The translations under genes were made by a program, and so were the position numbers. This document shows, piece by piece, positions 25,042 through 33,929 of a stretch of DNA of 64,000 bases. Each line of letters begins with the position of its first letter. The first letter of the stretch is position 1. The notes below the pieces were generated by a model that was given only the letters and a program-made list of their open reading frames with translations, did no database searches and was not told where the DNA came from. The stretch comes from Bacillus sp. OV166 (GTDB taxonomy: Bacteria > Bacillota > Bacilli > Bacillales > Cytobacillaceae), in assembly GCF_900177675.1 (NCBI RefSeq), contig NZ_FXWM01000001.1:5341001-5405000 (forward strand), given 5' to 3'.

Positions 25042-26241
25042 TTATTGATTTGCTTGTTGGCGTAATGTTTCTACTTTATCTGTGCGCTCCCAAGGAAGAT
25101 CCACATCAGTACGGCCAAAGTGACCGTAAGCTGCTGTTTGTTGGTAAATTGGACGACGAAGATCCAACATGTTAATGATACCTGCAGGGCGAAGGTCAAA
25201 GTTTTCACTTACAAGGTCAACTAACACATCTTCGCTTACTTTACCTGTACCAAACGTATCAACAGCAATCGAAACAGGTCTTGCTACACCAATAGCGTAA
25301 GCAAGTTGAACTTCTACCTTATCAGCAAGGCCAGCAGCAACGATGTTTTTAGCAACATAACGTGCTGCGTAGGCAGCTGATCGGTCCACTTTTGTAGGAT
25401 CCTTACCAGAGAAGGCACCACCGCCATGGCGAGCATATCCACCATACGTATCTACGATGATTTTCCGGCCTGTTAAGCCAGCATCTCCTTGTGGTCCGCC
25501 AATAACGAAACGGCCGGTTGGATTAATAAAGTATTTTGTCTTTTCATCGATTAATTCTTTTGGAACTACCGGATTAATAACATATTCCTTCAAGTTACGT
25601 TGAATTTGCTCTAACTCAACTTCAGGATTGTGTTGAGTGGAAATAACAATCGTATCAATGCGTACTGGTTTATCGTTCTCATCATATTCAACCGTTACTT
25701 GTGTTTTTCCGTCTGGACGTAAGTAATCAAGAACCTTATCTTTACGTACTTCTGTTAAACGGCGAGCAAGTTTGTGCGCTAGTGAAATGGGAAGAGGCAT
25801 AAGCTCTTTTGTTTCATTACAAGCAAAACCAAACATTAAACCTTGGTCCCCTGCACCAATTGCTTCGATTTGTTCATCGGACATTTGACCTTCACGCGCT
25901 TCCAAAGCTTGGTCAACACCCATCGCGATATCTGGAGACTGTTCATCAATAGATGTTAAAACAGCACAGGTTTCTGAGTCAAAACCGAATTTCGCGCGAT
26001 TGTAGCCGATGTTTTTAATCGTTTCACGAACAATTTTTGGAATATCCACGTAGGTAGATGTGGTGATTTCTCCTGCTACTAGAACTAGTCCTGTTGTTAC
26101 TGAAGTTTCAGCCGCAACACGGGCATTAGCATCCCTTGCTAAAATAGCATCTAAAATGGAATCAGAAATTTGGTCACAGATCTTATCAGGATGACCCTCA
26201 GTAACTGATTCAGAAGTGAACAAACGACGTTTTGTTGACAT
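25042..26241 (-). CDS. metK: S-adenosylmethionine synthetase
   Basis: Makes SAM from methionine and ATP. The 399-residue protein shows GHPDKICDQISD (ATP and methionine binding), GAGDQGLMFGFA, and the phosphate loop GGGAFSGKDPTKVDRS. An AGGAGGAATT RBS precedes the ATG. Transcription passes through a SAM-I riboswitch, giving end-product feedback. SAM serves SpeD, YtqA, YtqB and the activated methyl cycle in this window. Divergent from pckA, as in B. subtilis. Confidence 0.97.
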   Translation of the reverse strand: MSTKRRLFTSESVTEGHPDKICDQISDSILDAILARDANARVAAETSVTTGLVLVAGEITTSTYVDIPKIVRETIKNIGYNRAKFGFDSETCAVLTSIDEQSPDIAMGVDQALEAREGQMSDEQIEAIGAGDQGLMFGFACNETKELMPLPISLAHKLARRLTEVRKDKVLDYLRPDGKTQVTVEYDENDKPVRIDTIVISTQHNPEVELEQIQRNLKEYVINPVVPKELIDEKTKYFINPTGRFVIGGPQGDAGLTGRKIIVDTYGGYARHGGGAFSGKDPTKVDRSAAYAARYVAKNIVAAGLADKVEVQLAYAIGVARPVSIAVDTFGTGKVSEDVLVDLVSENFDLRPAGIINMLDLRRPIYQQTAAYGHFGRTDVDLPWERTDKVETLRQQANQ

Positions 26242-26395
26242 CTGAATTCCTCCTATAATATGAGATAATCGAGGTTTTAGGAAGGTTACAGGAATACTTC
26301 CTTAAACTTCGAGAATTTGATACGGTACTCATTCCCTTAGTATGTAATAAACAAAGGATTTTTATTAGAGACTCTTTTCATAAAGGACTTATACA

Positions 26396-26584
26396 AAACA
26401 AAAAACCTTACCAGAGAGGAAAGGTTGTTCCGGGCCTTTCGCTCTTATCGTTCAAGGTCAAAGCCTTGCGTCAGATTAGCACCTTCGCATCCTGAAAAGG
26501 ACCTTTTAAGTGGTCAATCTTTTCATACTGCAGGTTGCTGGGTTTCATTGGGCCTGTCCCTCCACCAGCTCAGGATAAGAGAGT
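26396..26584 (-). promoter_or_regulatory. SAM-I (S-box) riboswitch
   Basis: On the minus strand the P1 arms CTCTTATCC and CGATAAGAG enclose the conserved GAGCTGGTGGAGGGACAGGC, GATGAAACCC-type (here CAATGAAACCC) and AAGGTGCTAAT segments. A terminator hairpin follows. SAM binding should favour termination before metK. Confidence 0.96.
26399..26432 (-). terminator. Riboswitch-controlled terminator
   Basis: Minus-strand AACCTTTCC pairs with GGTAAGGTT around a CTCTCT loop and ends in TTTTTTG. It is the expression platform of the S-box leader. Confidence 0.88.
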
Positions 26585-26762
26585 ATCCGTTCAAATTAGA
26601 ATAATATCACACTTCCCAACAATGTCAATGAATTTTTTAAGAAATGTTTTTCACAACAAAATGGGAATAATACGAAGTAAGTTAGTCTCTATTTATAAAT
26701 ATTTTTTATATCTTCAATTAAAGTTTTATAATATATAAATTTAGTTAAATAGGATACATCAA

Positions 26763-26791
26763 TTCGACTAATGTGTTATACTTTTTATATT
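26763..26791 (+). promoter_or_regulatory. pckA promoter with CcpN-like operator
   Basis: -35 TTCGAC (26763-26768) and -10 TATATT (26786-26791) are 17 bp apart. Between them TGTGTTATACT (26772-26782) matches the CcpN consensus TRTGHYATAYW at every position. CcpN represses pckA and gapB during growth on glucose in B. subtilis. The match is seen; regulation here is inferred. Confidence 0.65.
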
Positions 26792-26832
26792 ATTAACAAC
26801 ATAAAAACTAAAATAAAGGAAGGTCTCATTAA

Positions 26833-28419
26833 ATGAATTCTGTTGATACTCCTAATGAATTAAATCAATTGTTAAATGAAAGTCATGTTCATGTGCAATT
26901 ATCTGTTCCTCAATTAGTTGAGAAAGTCTTAACCCGACATGAAGGAGCACTAACTTCTACGGGAGCAATTAGTGTCGTTACTGGAAAATATACTGGCCGG
27001 TCTCCAGAGGATAAATTCATTGTTTTAGAAGATTCAACTAAAGACAAAATTGAATGGGGCACGACCAATCAACCAATTTCAGAACCGGTTTTTACAAAGC
27101 TTTATCAAAAGGTCATAAATTATTTACAACAGAAAAATGAGATCTTTGTTTTTAAAGGATTTGCGGGTGCTGATAAAAAATCACGTTTATCCATCAAAGT
27201 GGTAAATGAATTAGCTTGGCAAAATTTATTTGTACACCAGTTATTTATTCGCCCGTCGGATGATGAACTACTTGCCCATGATGCTGGATTTACCGTTATT
27301 TCTGCACCTAATTTCAAGGCAGATCCGGCTATCGATGGCACCAACTCGGAAGCGTTTATTATGATTTCTTTTGAAAAAAGAATTGTTTTAATAGGTGGTA
27401 CAGAATACGCAGGTGAAATGAAAAAGTCGATTTTTTCTGTAATGAATTATTTACTGCCTGAAAACAATATTTTTTCGATGCATTGTTCTGCAAATGTTGG
27501 GATTGAAGGCGATGTTGCTTTATTCTTTGGCTTGTCTGGAACTGGCAAAACAACCTTATCAGCCGATTCCAATCGTCGATTAATTGGGGATGATGAGCAC
27601 GGTTGGTCCTCCAATGGTGTCTTTAATATCGAGGGGGGCTGCTACGCAAAATGTATCAATCTTTCTCGTGAAAAGGAGCCGCAAATTTTTGATGCCATCC
27701 GCTTTGGAACTGTCCTAGAAAACGTAACATTGAACCAGGAATCAAGAATCCCTGATTATGATGATGGAACGTTGACCGAAAATACACGTGCCGCTTATCC
27801 GATTGACGCAATTGATAATATTGTTCAACCAAGTATCGCTGGCCACCCAAATACGATTGTCTTTTTAACCGCTGATGCATTCGGAGTATTGCCTCCAATT
27901 TCAAAATTAACAAGGGAACAAGCAATGTATCACTTTTTAAGTGGCTACACCTCAAAACTAGCCGGAACAGAGCGTGGAATAACTTCACCACAAGCTACCT
28001 TCTCCACTTGCTTTGGTGCTCCATTCCTGCCGCTGCCTGCGACTCGTTACGCAAAAATGCTCGGTGAAAAAATACTTGAGCACAATGCCAATGTTTTTCT
28101 AGTCAATACTGGCTGGACCGGCGGCGAATATGGGGTCGGTAATCGAATGAAACTTTCCTACACGCGCGCTATGGTTGAAGCCGCTCTTGAGGGAGAATTA
28201 AACCATGTAGAGACTGTCAAGGAAGAGATCTTTGGATTAAATATCCCGCTCCATATTGCAGGTGTACCAGACGAAGTCCTACAGCCGATTAAAACTTGGT
28301 CGGATTCGCAAGCATATGAAAAGAAAGCAATAGAATTAGCCGCAAAGTTTCGCGAAAACTTTAAAAAATTCACTAATGTTTCACGTGATATTGAAGAAAA
28401 AGGCGGTCCAATAGCATAA
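26833..28419 (+). CDS. pckA: Phosphoenolpyruvate carboxykinase (ATP)
   Basis: Converts oxaloacetate and ATP to phosphoenolpyruvate, the entry step of gluconeogenesis. The 528-residue chain carries the P-loop GLSGTGKTTLSAD, the metal site GDDEHGW, and the substrate-binding TGRSPEDKFIV. An AAAGGAAGG RBS lies 8 bases before the ATG. A CcpN-like operator lies in its promoter. The stop codon forms the outer edge of a perfect 47-nt palindrome shared with the convergent gene ytmB. Confidence 0.97.
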   Translation: MNSVDTPNELNQLLNESHVHVQLSVPQLVEKVLTRHEGALTSTGAISVVTGKYTGRSPEDKFIVLEDSTKDKIEWGTTNQPISEPVFTKLYQKVINYLQQKNEIFVFKGFAGADKKSRLSIKVVNELAWQNLFVHQLFIRPSDDELLAHDAGFTVISAPNFKADPAIDGTNSEAFIMISFEKRIVLIGGTEYAGEMKKSIFSVMNYLLPENNIFSMHCSANVGIEGDVALFFGLSGTGKTTLSADSNRRLIGDDEHGWSSNGVFNIEGGCYAKCINLSREKEPQIFDAIRFGTVLENVTLNQESRIPDYDDGTLTENTRAAYPIDAIDNIVQPSIAGHPNTIVFLTADAFGVLPPISKLTREQAMYHFLSGYTSKLAGTERGITSPQATFSTCFGAPFLPLPATRYAKMLGEKILEHNANVFLVNTGWTGGEYGVGNRMKLSYTRAMVEAALEGELNHVETVKEEIFGLNIPLHIAGVPDEVLQPIKTWSDSQAYEKKAIELAAKFRENFKKFTNVSRDIEEKGGPIA

Positions 28420-28463
28420 TGTAAGAAAGCCCATATCGATTCGATATGGGCTTTCTTACATTA
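28417..28463. terminator. Perfect 23-bp palindromic bidirectional terminator
   Basis: Arms 28417-28439 and 28441-28463 are exact reverse complements around one T. The pckA stop TAA is inside the left arm and the ytmB stop begins one base past the right arm. It lacks a long T tract, so termination strength is inferred from position. Confidence 0.75.
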
Positions 28464-28706
28464 TCAGTTAGTCGAATTTAATGAAATTAATTGATAGGTT
28501 ATGGTCGTGCTGTTCTTTTGCAACTCAACTTTTTTTATCAATGCGGTACCACTTGAATCACTATCGATTGTTTTTCTTACATCAATCGGAATCTCAATTG
28601 GATAAAGTCTGTACCCTTCTTTTTCTAGCAAAAAGACGTTTTCTTCCACTCGTTTCTCTCTACCTTTAGTTACTATCATCGTATTTAACTCAAGAGGCAT
28701 ACCCAT
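28464..28706 (-). CDS. ytmB: YtmB-like DUF2584 protein
   Basis: An 80-residue protein, MGMPLELNTMIVTKGRE, then IYPI-type strand YRLYPIEIPIDVRK and a Ser/Thr-rich end. It matches the small DUF2584 family of Bacillus, B. subtilis YtmB, by sequence and by its place between pckA and ytmA. Function is unknown. Two ATG codons lie near the GAGGAG RBS; the one at 28706 has the better spacing. Confidence 0.82.
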   Translation of the reverse strand: MGMPLELNTMIVTKGREKRVEENVFLLEKEGYRLYPIEIPIDVRKTIDSDSSGTALIKKVELQKNSTTITYQLISLNSTN

Positions 28707-28743
28707 AAACATCCGCTCCTCTACTTGTAATATCTATATATTA

Positions 28744-29538
28744 TCATCTTTTGCGATGACTTTTCATCCACTTCGTTAAATCATTCACGACTTTTCTATT
28801 TACTGCTGGTGGGAAGTAATGTGTAAATTCGTTAAAATACCATGCATCGACTGGTTTTTCTACTAACCTCAGCCTTCTTTCAAGACGATACGCATGCTCC
28901 ACCGAAACATTTCCGTCTTTAACACCATGGATAATCAGGACAGGGGCTGTCATCTTTTCTATTTGATAAAGAGGGGTCCTGTCTTGATACCGTTCCGGAA
29001 ATTTCTGAGGAGTTCCGCCAATGACTCTCTTCATCATTCTCCGTAAATCTTTACGTTCCAAATAGGTGAGGGACATATCACTGACCCCGCCCCAGCTGAC
29101 AACAGACGCGGTCTCAGGGAACTCAATTCCTGTCAAAAGCGCCATTACACCACCCCGCGAGAACCCAAATATATGTATTTCACGTAATCTGGGCATAGAT
29201 TTTAACAGCAAAAAGGCGGAAAAGGCGTCTTCCCTGTCGTCCCCGGCAAAATCCTCATTGCCTTCCCCACCTTGATTTCCACGATAATAAGGCGCAAAAA
29301 CAACAAAGCCCTCCGCTGCGAACTGGGCAATCCTTGCTGGTCGAACTTTACCAACATTTTTAATGCCGCCGCGTAAATAAAGGAATCCATCATACTCACC
29401 TTCCCCAATCGGTTCCGCAAGCATTCCTTTCACCCGTAATCCATTGGAAAGGTAAGTGATTACTTTTAATTCAATATTGGGATTTGGAGAAGGAAAGCGC
29501 GTGATATCAACAATCTTTCCATCATTGTATTGGCTCAT
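28744..29538 (-). CDS. ytmA: Alpha/beta hydrolase, S9 prolyl-oligopeptidase-like (YtmA)
   Basis: A 264-residue hydrolase. The nucleophile motif is FGFSRGGVMAL, the acid lies in IIHGVKDGNVS and the catalytic His in FTHYFPP. FLYLRGGIKNVG supplies the oxyanion loop. The fold is that of prolyl oligopeptidase-type (S9) enzymes without a propeller. Substrate is unknown. The frame opens at 29583, but AAAAGGGAAG precedes the ATG at 29538 with good spacing. It is followed by ytmB 37 bases later on the same strand. Confidence 0.87.
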   Translation of the reverse strand: MSQYNDGKIVDITRFPSPNPNIELKVITYLSNGLRVKGMLAEPIGEGEYDGFLYLRGGIKNVGKVRPARIAQFAAEGFVVFAPYYRGNQGGEGNEDFAGDDREDAFSAFLLLKSMPRLREIHIFGFSRGGVMALLTGIEFPETASVVSWGGVSDMSLTYLERKDLRRMMKRVIGGTPQKFPERYQDRTPLYQIEKMTAPVLIIHGVKDGNVSVEHAYRLERRLRLVEKPVDAWYFNEFTHYFPPAVNRKVVNDLTKWMKSHRKR

Positions 29539-29662
29539 CAGCAAAACTTCCCTTTTTTTATAAAATTTATTCTCTCTAGGCATTCACACATTTTTCTCCT
29601 CTTCATACGATATCTTAGGCAATTAGCCCAGATTTTTTATGATAAATAAGGAGGCTCGCTTC

Positions 29663-30679
29663 ATGAAAAAATCGTTAAAGTTCAGTTTCTCCTTTCTGCT
29701 CATCACTATACTTATGTTTTCACTTGTCGCTTGTAATAGCTCCACAAAAAATGAAACAAAGAAACTTGAGAAAGTTCGAATCGCTGAAGTTACCCGGTCG
29801 ATTTTCTATGCCCCGCAGTATGTTGCCCTAGCCAAAGGCTTTTTCAAAGCTGAAGGTTTAGACGTCACGCTAACAACAACACCCGGCGGAGACAAAACCA
29901 TGACTACTCTGATTTCTGGGGGGGCCGACGTTGCCCTAGTTGGTTCAGAAACATCGATTTACGTTTATGCCCAAGGAGCAAACGACCCAGTCATCAATTT
30001 TGCACAATTAACCCAGACTGATGGTACTTTCCTCGTTGCTAGAGAAAAGATTGATAATTTTTCATGGGATCTCCTAAAAGGAAAAACCTTCTTAGGCCAA
30101 CGTAAAGGCGGCATGCCACAGATGGTTGGTGAATTTGTTTTAAAGAAGCATGGGATTGATCCACAAAAGGATTTGAACTTAATCCAGAATATTGATTTCG
30201 CCAATATCGCCAATGCATTTGCTTCTGGAACGGGCGAATTTGTGCAATTATTTGAGCCAACGGCAAGTATTTTTGAAAAAGAAGGAAAAGGTCATATTGT
30301 TGCTTCCTTCGGTAAAGAGTCTGGCCACGTACCATATACTACGTTTATGTCCAAGGAAAGCTATATGAAAGAAAATAAGGGAACTGTTGAAAAGTTCACA
30401 CGAGCAATTTACAAAGCTCAACAATGGGTAGCGTCGCACAGTGCTGAGGAAATTGCCAAAGCGGTGGAACCGTTTTTCCCAGATACAGATTTAGAAATTA
30501 TGACCACTGTTATTGAGCGTTATAAAAATCAAGGATCTTTTGCAACAGATCCTATCTTAGACCAAGAGGAGTGGAACAATCTACAAAACATCATGAACGA
30601 AGCAGGAGTACTGCCAAAAGAAGTAGATCATCAAACACTTGTAAATACAGAGATAGCTGACAAGATAATAAAAGAATAA
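29663..30679 (+). CDS. ytlA: ABC transporter substrate-binding lipoprotein (YtlA)
   Basis: A 338-residue lipoprotein with lipobox SLVACN. The mature part resembles the NMT1/THI5-like SsuA/TauA fold: FYAPQYVALAKGFFKAEGLDV, ISGGADVALVGSET and MPQMVGEFVLKKHGID. Members bind pyrimidines, sulfonates or other small organics; the ligand here is unknown. AAGGAGGCTCG lies before the ATG at 29663, eight codons into the longest frame. It heads the ytlA-C-D operon. Confidence 0.9.
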   Translation: MKKSLKFSFSFLLITILMFSLVACNSSTKNETKKLEKVRIAEVTRSIFYAPQYVALAKGFFKAEGLDVTLTTTPGGDKTMTTLISGGADVALVGSETSIYVYAQGANDPVINFAQLTQTDGTFLVAREKIDNFSWDLLKGKTFLGQRKGGMPQMVGEFVLKKHGIDPQKDLNLIQNIDFANIANAFASGTGEFVQLFEPTASIFEKEGKGHIVASFGKESGHVPYTTFMSKESYMKENKGTVEKFTRAIYKAQQWVASHSAEEIAKAVEPFFPDTDLEIMTTVIERYKNQGSFATDPILDQEEWNNLQNIMNEAGVLPKEVDHQTLVNTEIADKIIKE

Positions 30680-30699
30680 AGGAAAGGGAGGCCGTCCTT

Positions 30700-31476
30700 A
30701 TGAGCTTTTTGACCGTTCAAAATATTCATCACACCTATTTCACTAAAGCCTCTGCCACCACGGCCCTCTCCGATATTTCATTAACAGTGGAGGAGGGCGA
30801 GTTTGTCTCCCTCCTCGGCCCCAGCGGCTGTGGTAAGACGACTCTGCTTTCCATTATTTCTAGTTTGCTTAAACCAACGCAAGGTACTGTCTTGTTAGAA
30901 AAAAAGCCGGTAACTACCGCGAAAAACCAAATCGGTTATATGCTCCAACAAGATTATTTGTTCCCTTGGAAAACGATTGAAGAGAATATCCTGATTGGTT
31001 TGAAGTTATCAAAGCAGTTGAATCAAAAAACGAGATTGGCTGCCCTTGGCCTGTTAAGCCAAATCGGATTAACCGGGGTGGAAAAACAGCTTCCTAGGCA
31101 ATTATCTGGGGGTATGAGGCAGCGGGTGGCTCTCGTCCGGACGCTTGCCACAGAACCAAAACTGCTTATGCTTGATGAGCCTTTTTCCGCTCTTGATTAT
31201 CAAACCAAGCTTAAATTGGAGGATTTAGTATCACAAACATTAGATGATTTTGGAAAAACAGCTATTCTCGTTACTCACGATATTGGTGAGGCTATTGCCA
31301 TGAGCGATCGCGTTTTTCTGCTTTCACCAAGCCCTGGAAGAATCTATAAAACATTTACAATGCCGGAGGAACTAAGAAATATATCCCCCTTTGAAGCAAG
31401 AAATCATGAGGCATTTTCAAGTATCTTTCAAACCATATGGAAGGAGTTGGAGTCTCTTGACCCAGAAAAAGAATAA
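30700..31476 (+). CDS. ytlC: ABC transporter ATP-binding protein (YtlC)
   Basis: A 258-residue ATPase of the SsuB/TauB/NrtD type. Walker A is GPSGCGKTT, the Q-loop is MLQQDYLFPW, the signature LSGGMRQRVALVR, and Walker B LLMLDEPFSALD, followed by the switch His in VTHDIGEA. It energises import of the YtlA ligand. GGGAGG precedes the ATG. It overlaps the start of ytlD by 20 bases. Confidence 0.93.
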   Translation: MSFLTVQNIHHTYFTKASATTALSDISLTVEEGEFVSLLGPSGCGKTTLLSIISSLLKPTQGTVLLEKKPVTTAKNQIGYMLQQDYLFPWKTIEENILIGLKLSKQLNQKTRLAALGLLSQIGLTGVEKQLPRQLSGGMRQRVALVRTLATEPKLLMLDEPFSALDYQTKLKLEDLVSQTLDDFGKTAILVTHDIGEAIAMSDRVFLLSPSPGRIYKTFTMPEELRNISPFEARNHEAFSSIFQTIWKELESLDPEKE

Positions 31477-32263
31477 GCTGGAACTCCTCCATAAAAATTA
31501 TATTCAATCACTGCAGGTTGAAAAAAGATGGGTCGGATTTTATCAGGCGATCATTTTTATCGTCTTTTTCTCTAGTTGGGAATTGTTTAGTCAAAAGCAG
31601 TGGATTGACCCGCTTCTTTTCAGTTCTCCCTCAAAGATATGGAACTTACTCCTGGAAAAAATTCAGGATGGAACTTTAGTTAGCAATATTGGCGTAACCT
31701 TAACGGAAACCGTCCTAGGATTTATTCTAGGCACCTTACTGGGTACGATATTAGCTGCTATCCTCTGGTGGTCGCCAATAATTTCAAGGGTGCTTGATCC
31801 TTATCTTGTTATTTTAAATGCCATGCCGAAAGTCGCATTAGGGCCCATTTTGATTGTGGCGCTAGGTCCTGGGTATTCATCGATTATTGCCATGGGCGCA
31901 ATTATCTCAATTATCATTACTACCATTGTGGTATATACCTCATTTAAAGAGGTGGATCCGAATTATCTTAAAGTACTCCAAACTTTCGGAGCAACTCGTT
32001 GGCAATGCTTCAAAGAAGCGATCCTACCCGCTAGTTTTCCAACGATTATTTCTACTCTTAAGGTAAATGTCGGTCTGTCTTGGGTCGGTGTGATCGTAGG
32101 TGAATTCCTTGTATCCTCTAGAGGACTTGGATACATGATCATTTATGGCTTCCAAGTATTTAATTTTACACTTGTTTTCTTATCTCTTTTGGTTATCGCA
32201 ATATTTGCTACCATTATGTACCAGCTTGTTGAATTATTAGAGAAAAAAATTATCAAAGAATAG
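31457..32263 (+). CDS. ytlD: ABC transporter permease (YtlD)
   Basis: A 268-residue membrane permease of the SsuC/TauC family with about six hydrophobic segments. The EAA-type coupling loop is KVLQTFGATRWQCFKEAILPASFP. The ATG at 31391 has no RBS and would overlap ytlC by 86 bases; TTG at 31457 has AAGGAG ten bases upstream and starts MTQKKNKLELLHK, so it is chosen. Together ytlACD form a complete importer of unknown substrate. Confidence 0.88.
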   Translation: MTQKKNKLELLHKNYIQSLQVEKRWVGFYQAIIFIVFFSSWELFSQKQWIDPLLFSSPSKIWNLLLEKIQDGTLVSNIGVTLTETVLGFILGTLLGTILAAILWWSPIISRVLDPYLVILNAMPKVALGPILIVALGPGYSSIIAMGAIISIIITTIVVYTSFKEVDPNYLKVLQTFGATRWQCFKEAILPASFPTIISTLKVNVGLSWVGVIVGEFLVSSRGLGYMIIYGFQVFNFTLVFLSLLVIAIFATIMYQLVELLEKKIIKE

Positions 32264-32300
32264 TGGATTGTCATATACTTTCTGCTATTCTTTTTTGTTT

Positions 32301-32481
32301 GGCTGTGTTAATTTGTCTGTTGATTTCCGCTCCATGCGCGTGCGGTTCGCGGGCGTTCCGGGGAGCCTCCTCGGCGCTAAGCGGCTGTGGGGTCTCCCCT
32401 GCCCAGTACTCCCGCAGGAGTCTCGCGCATTCCGCTCCAATCAACAGAGTGTTTAAAACTCCATTTAGCTTTAACAAAGCC
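32301..32481. repeat. 181-bp GC-rich repeat element with terminal inverted repeats
   Basis: The ends GGCTGTGTTAA and TTTAACAAAGCC are imperfect inverted repeats. Inside are GTTGATTTCCGCTCC and its inverse TCCGCTCCAATCAAC, then a GC-rich palindromic centre (GGGGAGCCTCCTCGGCGCTAAG and GTCTCCCCTGCC). It encodes no protein of its own. The core matches 36796-36925 and the ends match 18574-18636. The right end supplies the last codons of ytkD. Confidence 0.88.
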
Positions 32482-32953
32482 TTTCGTTTTGTACCTTTTG
32501 AATGAGTTTAACACATTGCTCGACGACTTGGTCTTTCATAATAAAGCTGTAATCATCCCCAAATCGCTGATGCAATATATCTCCTTTAACAACAACAGGA
32601 CCATTGGTTTCGTGGTAACTTGTCGTTTCTTCAACCCTAGCGACCTTTCCCCAAAAGACAGCCTTCACATAAGACCTCATCGGGTCGGTAAATTTATACT
32701 CAGCAATAAATTTTAGCTCACCTAGGATTGCGCCTGTCTCCTCATAGGTTTCTCGTTGGGCTGCCTCTTCAAGAGTTTCCCCTGATTCCATTTTTCCACC
32801 GGGAAATTCAAGTCCTCTTTTTTTATGGTTCGTCAATAGCCACTCTTCCCCATACTGGCAAATGACTAACACATGCTTTGCTGCCTCTTCGAAAGCATTT
32901 GGTAAAAAAGACAATTCTACAGGATTCCCATTTTCATCTAAAAAACGCATCAT
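32471..32953 (-). CDS. ytkD: Nudix hydrolase, YtkD-type nucleoside triphosphatase
   Basis: A 160-residue Nudix enzyme. The box GGKMESGETLEEAAQRETYEETGA matches GX5EX7REUXEEXGU. B. subtilis YtkD removes oxidised nucleotides such as 8-oxo-dGTP and can act on RNA 5' triphosphates; activity here is inferred. The ATG at 32953 is followed directly by a second ATG; GAGGCGG lies about 10 bases upstream. The last three codons (L-C-stop) lie within the end of a repeat element, so the natural C-terminus may have been altered by insertion. Confidence 0.9.
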   Translation of the reverse strand: MMRFLDENGNPVELSFLPNAFEEAAKHVLVICQYGEEWLLTNHKKRGLEFPGGKMESGETLEEAAQRETYEETGAILGELKFIAEYKFTDPMRSYVKAVFWGKVARVEETTSYHETNGPVVVKGDILHQRFGDDYSFIMKDQVVEQCVKLIQKVQNERLC

Positions 32954-33002
32954 TTAATTTCCGCCTCAACTATTTTATACTTAATTATAATAAAAAAAAG
33001 AA

Positions 33003-33038
33003 AAATCCTAAAGTTAGGATTTTTCTTACAGGGTGAAA
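33003..33038 (-). terminator. Probable terminator between two minus-strand genes
   Basis: AAAATCCTAA and TTAGGATTTTTCTT pair around AG, giving a stem with a T tract on the plus strand and A/T-rich sequence on the minus strand. It lies just past the 33042-33359 gene. Confidence 0.65.
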
Positions 33039-33041
33039 ATT

Positions 33042-33359
33042 TTATTTTGGTAGTATATTCATACTTTCAATATGATTTTTTGCTTCCGCGTCACCAAGCT
33101 TATGCAACATCCCATAAACTTGCTGAATCGTACTGTCATATGCATCGTTTTCACGGTCATAATGATACTCAACATATGGCACATGGGCTCTAAAGAAGTT
33201 TTTCCACTCGGTGGAATAGTTTTGGTCAAAAAGCTCGCGCAGCTGGGTTATTTCTTCATTATCTGCCTGTATTTTATAGCTCCAGGTTGAACTTGTTGCA
33301 CTTTGAGATATTTCACCGCTTCCAACATCAATATAATAGGTCTTCTTTTGCTGATCCAT
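33042..33359 (-). CDS. Conserved Bacillaceae protein of unknown function
   Basis: A 105-residue soluble protein: MDQQKKTYYIDVGSGEISQS, then WSYKIQADNEEITQLRELFD, then RAHVPYVEYHYDRENDAYDS. Homologues I recall in Bacillus are sometimes labelled hydrolase without evidence. The conserved Tyr/His/Asp-rich middle is the only striking feature; no catalytic motif is recognised. GGGGATGACATA precedes the ATG. It lies upstream of ytkD on the same strand, separated by a hairpin. Confidence 0.75.
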   Translation of the reverse strand: MDQQKKTYYIDVGSGEISQSATSSTWSYKIQADNEEITQLRELFDQNYSTEWKNFFRAHVPYVEYHYDRENDAYDSTIQQVYGMLHKLGDAEAKNHIESMNILPK

Positions 33360-33560
33360 TATGTCATCCCCTTTTACTCATTAGTAATTTGCAAATAGAA
33401 AAAATTTATTCTTTGTCAAATTTCGATTCATTTTTTATAAATGAATACGCTATAATAAACATACAATCAAAGAAACAGATTTTTCTGTTAATTTACAAAC
33501 GGTTAAGTTAGAATTATTTTATGTTTATAAGGGAAAAGAATAACTAGGAGGTGTATCGAA

Positions 33561-33818
33561 ATGAAATTAGTTGATGAGTTGTACGAAATGTACCGAAACA
33601 AGCTAACCGGTGATGAAGAGGATATCGACATGCTGGCATTTGCCTTTTTAGAAGAGATGTCACATGAGGATCTACTTGCTTTAATCCAAGAAATGGATAA
33701 GCAGGAATTATACAATTTAATGGGTATTTATTTAATTGAAAGTTTGAAAGGTAAATTTGCCCAAGAAGAGTACGGACAACATCGCACAAATACTTACCAT
33801 CCTCGAAATATTCATTGA
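33561..33818 (+). CDS. DUF6154-like small acidic protein
   Basis: An 85-residue protein, MKLVDELYEMYRNKLTGDEE, then LAFAFLEEMSHEDLLALIQE and a His/Asn-rich tail. It resembles small Bacillus proteins of the DUF6154 type. Predicted mostly helical and acidic; no enzyme motif. AGGAGGTGTAT is a strong RBS. It stands alone, divergent from the 105-residue gene. Function unknown. Confidence 0.78.
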   Translation: MKLVDELYEMYRNKLTGDEEDIDMLAFAFLEEMSHEDLLALIQEMDKQELYNLMGIYLIESLKGKFAQEEYGQHRTNTYHPRNIH

Positions 33819-33929
33819 TTGTACATAAAAACATAAGGAAGGAAGCTCAAACAGCGGGCTTCCCTTTTTCTTTTCTCAAAAAAGCATCCATTCATGCTAC
33901 AATTAAGAAAAAAGGAGGCATTTACACGA

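Noticed and set aside
32263..32505. Short frames on both strands over the GC-rich repeat element
   Set aside because: No RBS, and the palindromic repeat produces open frames on both strands by composition.
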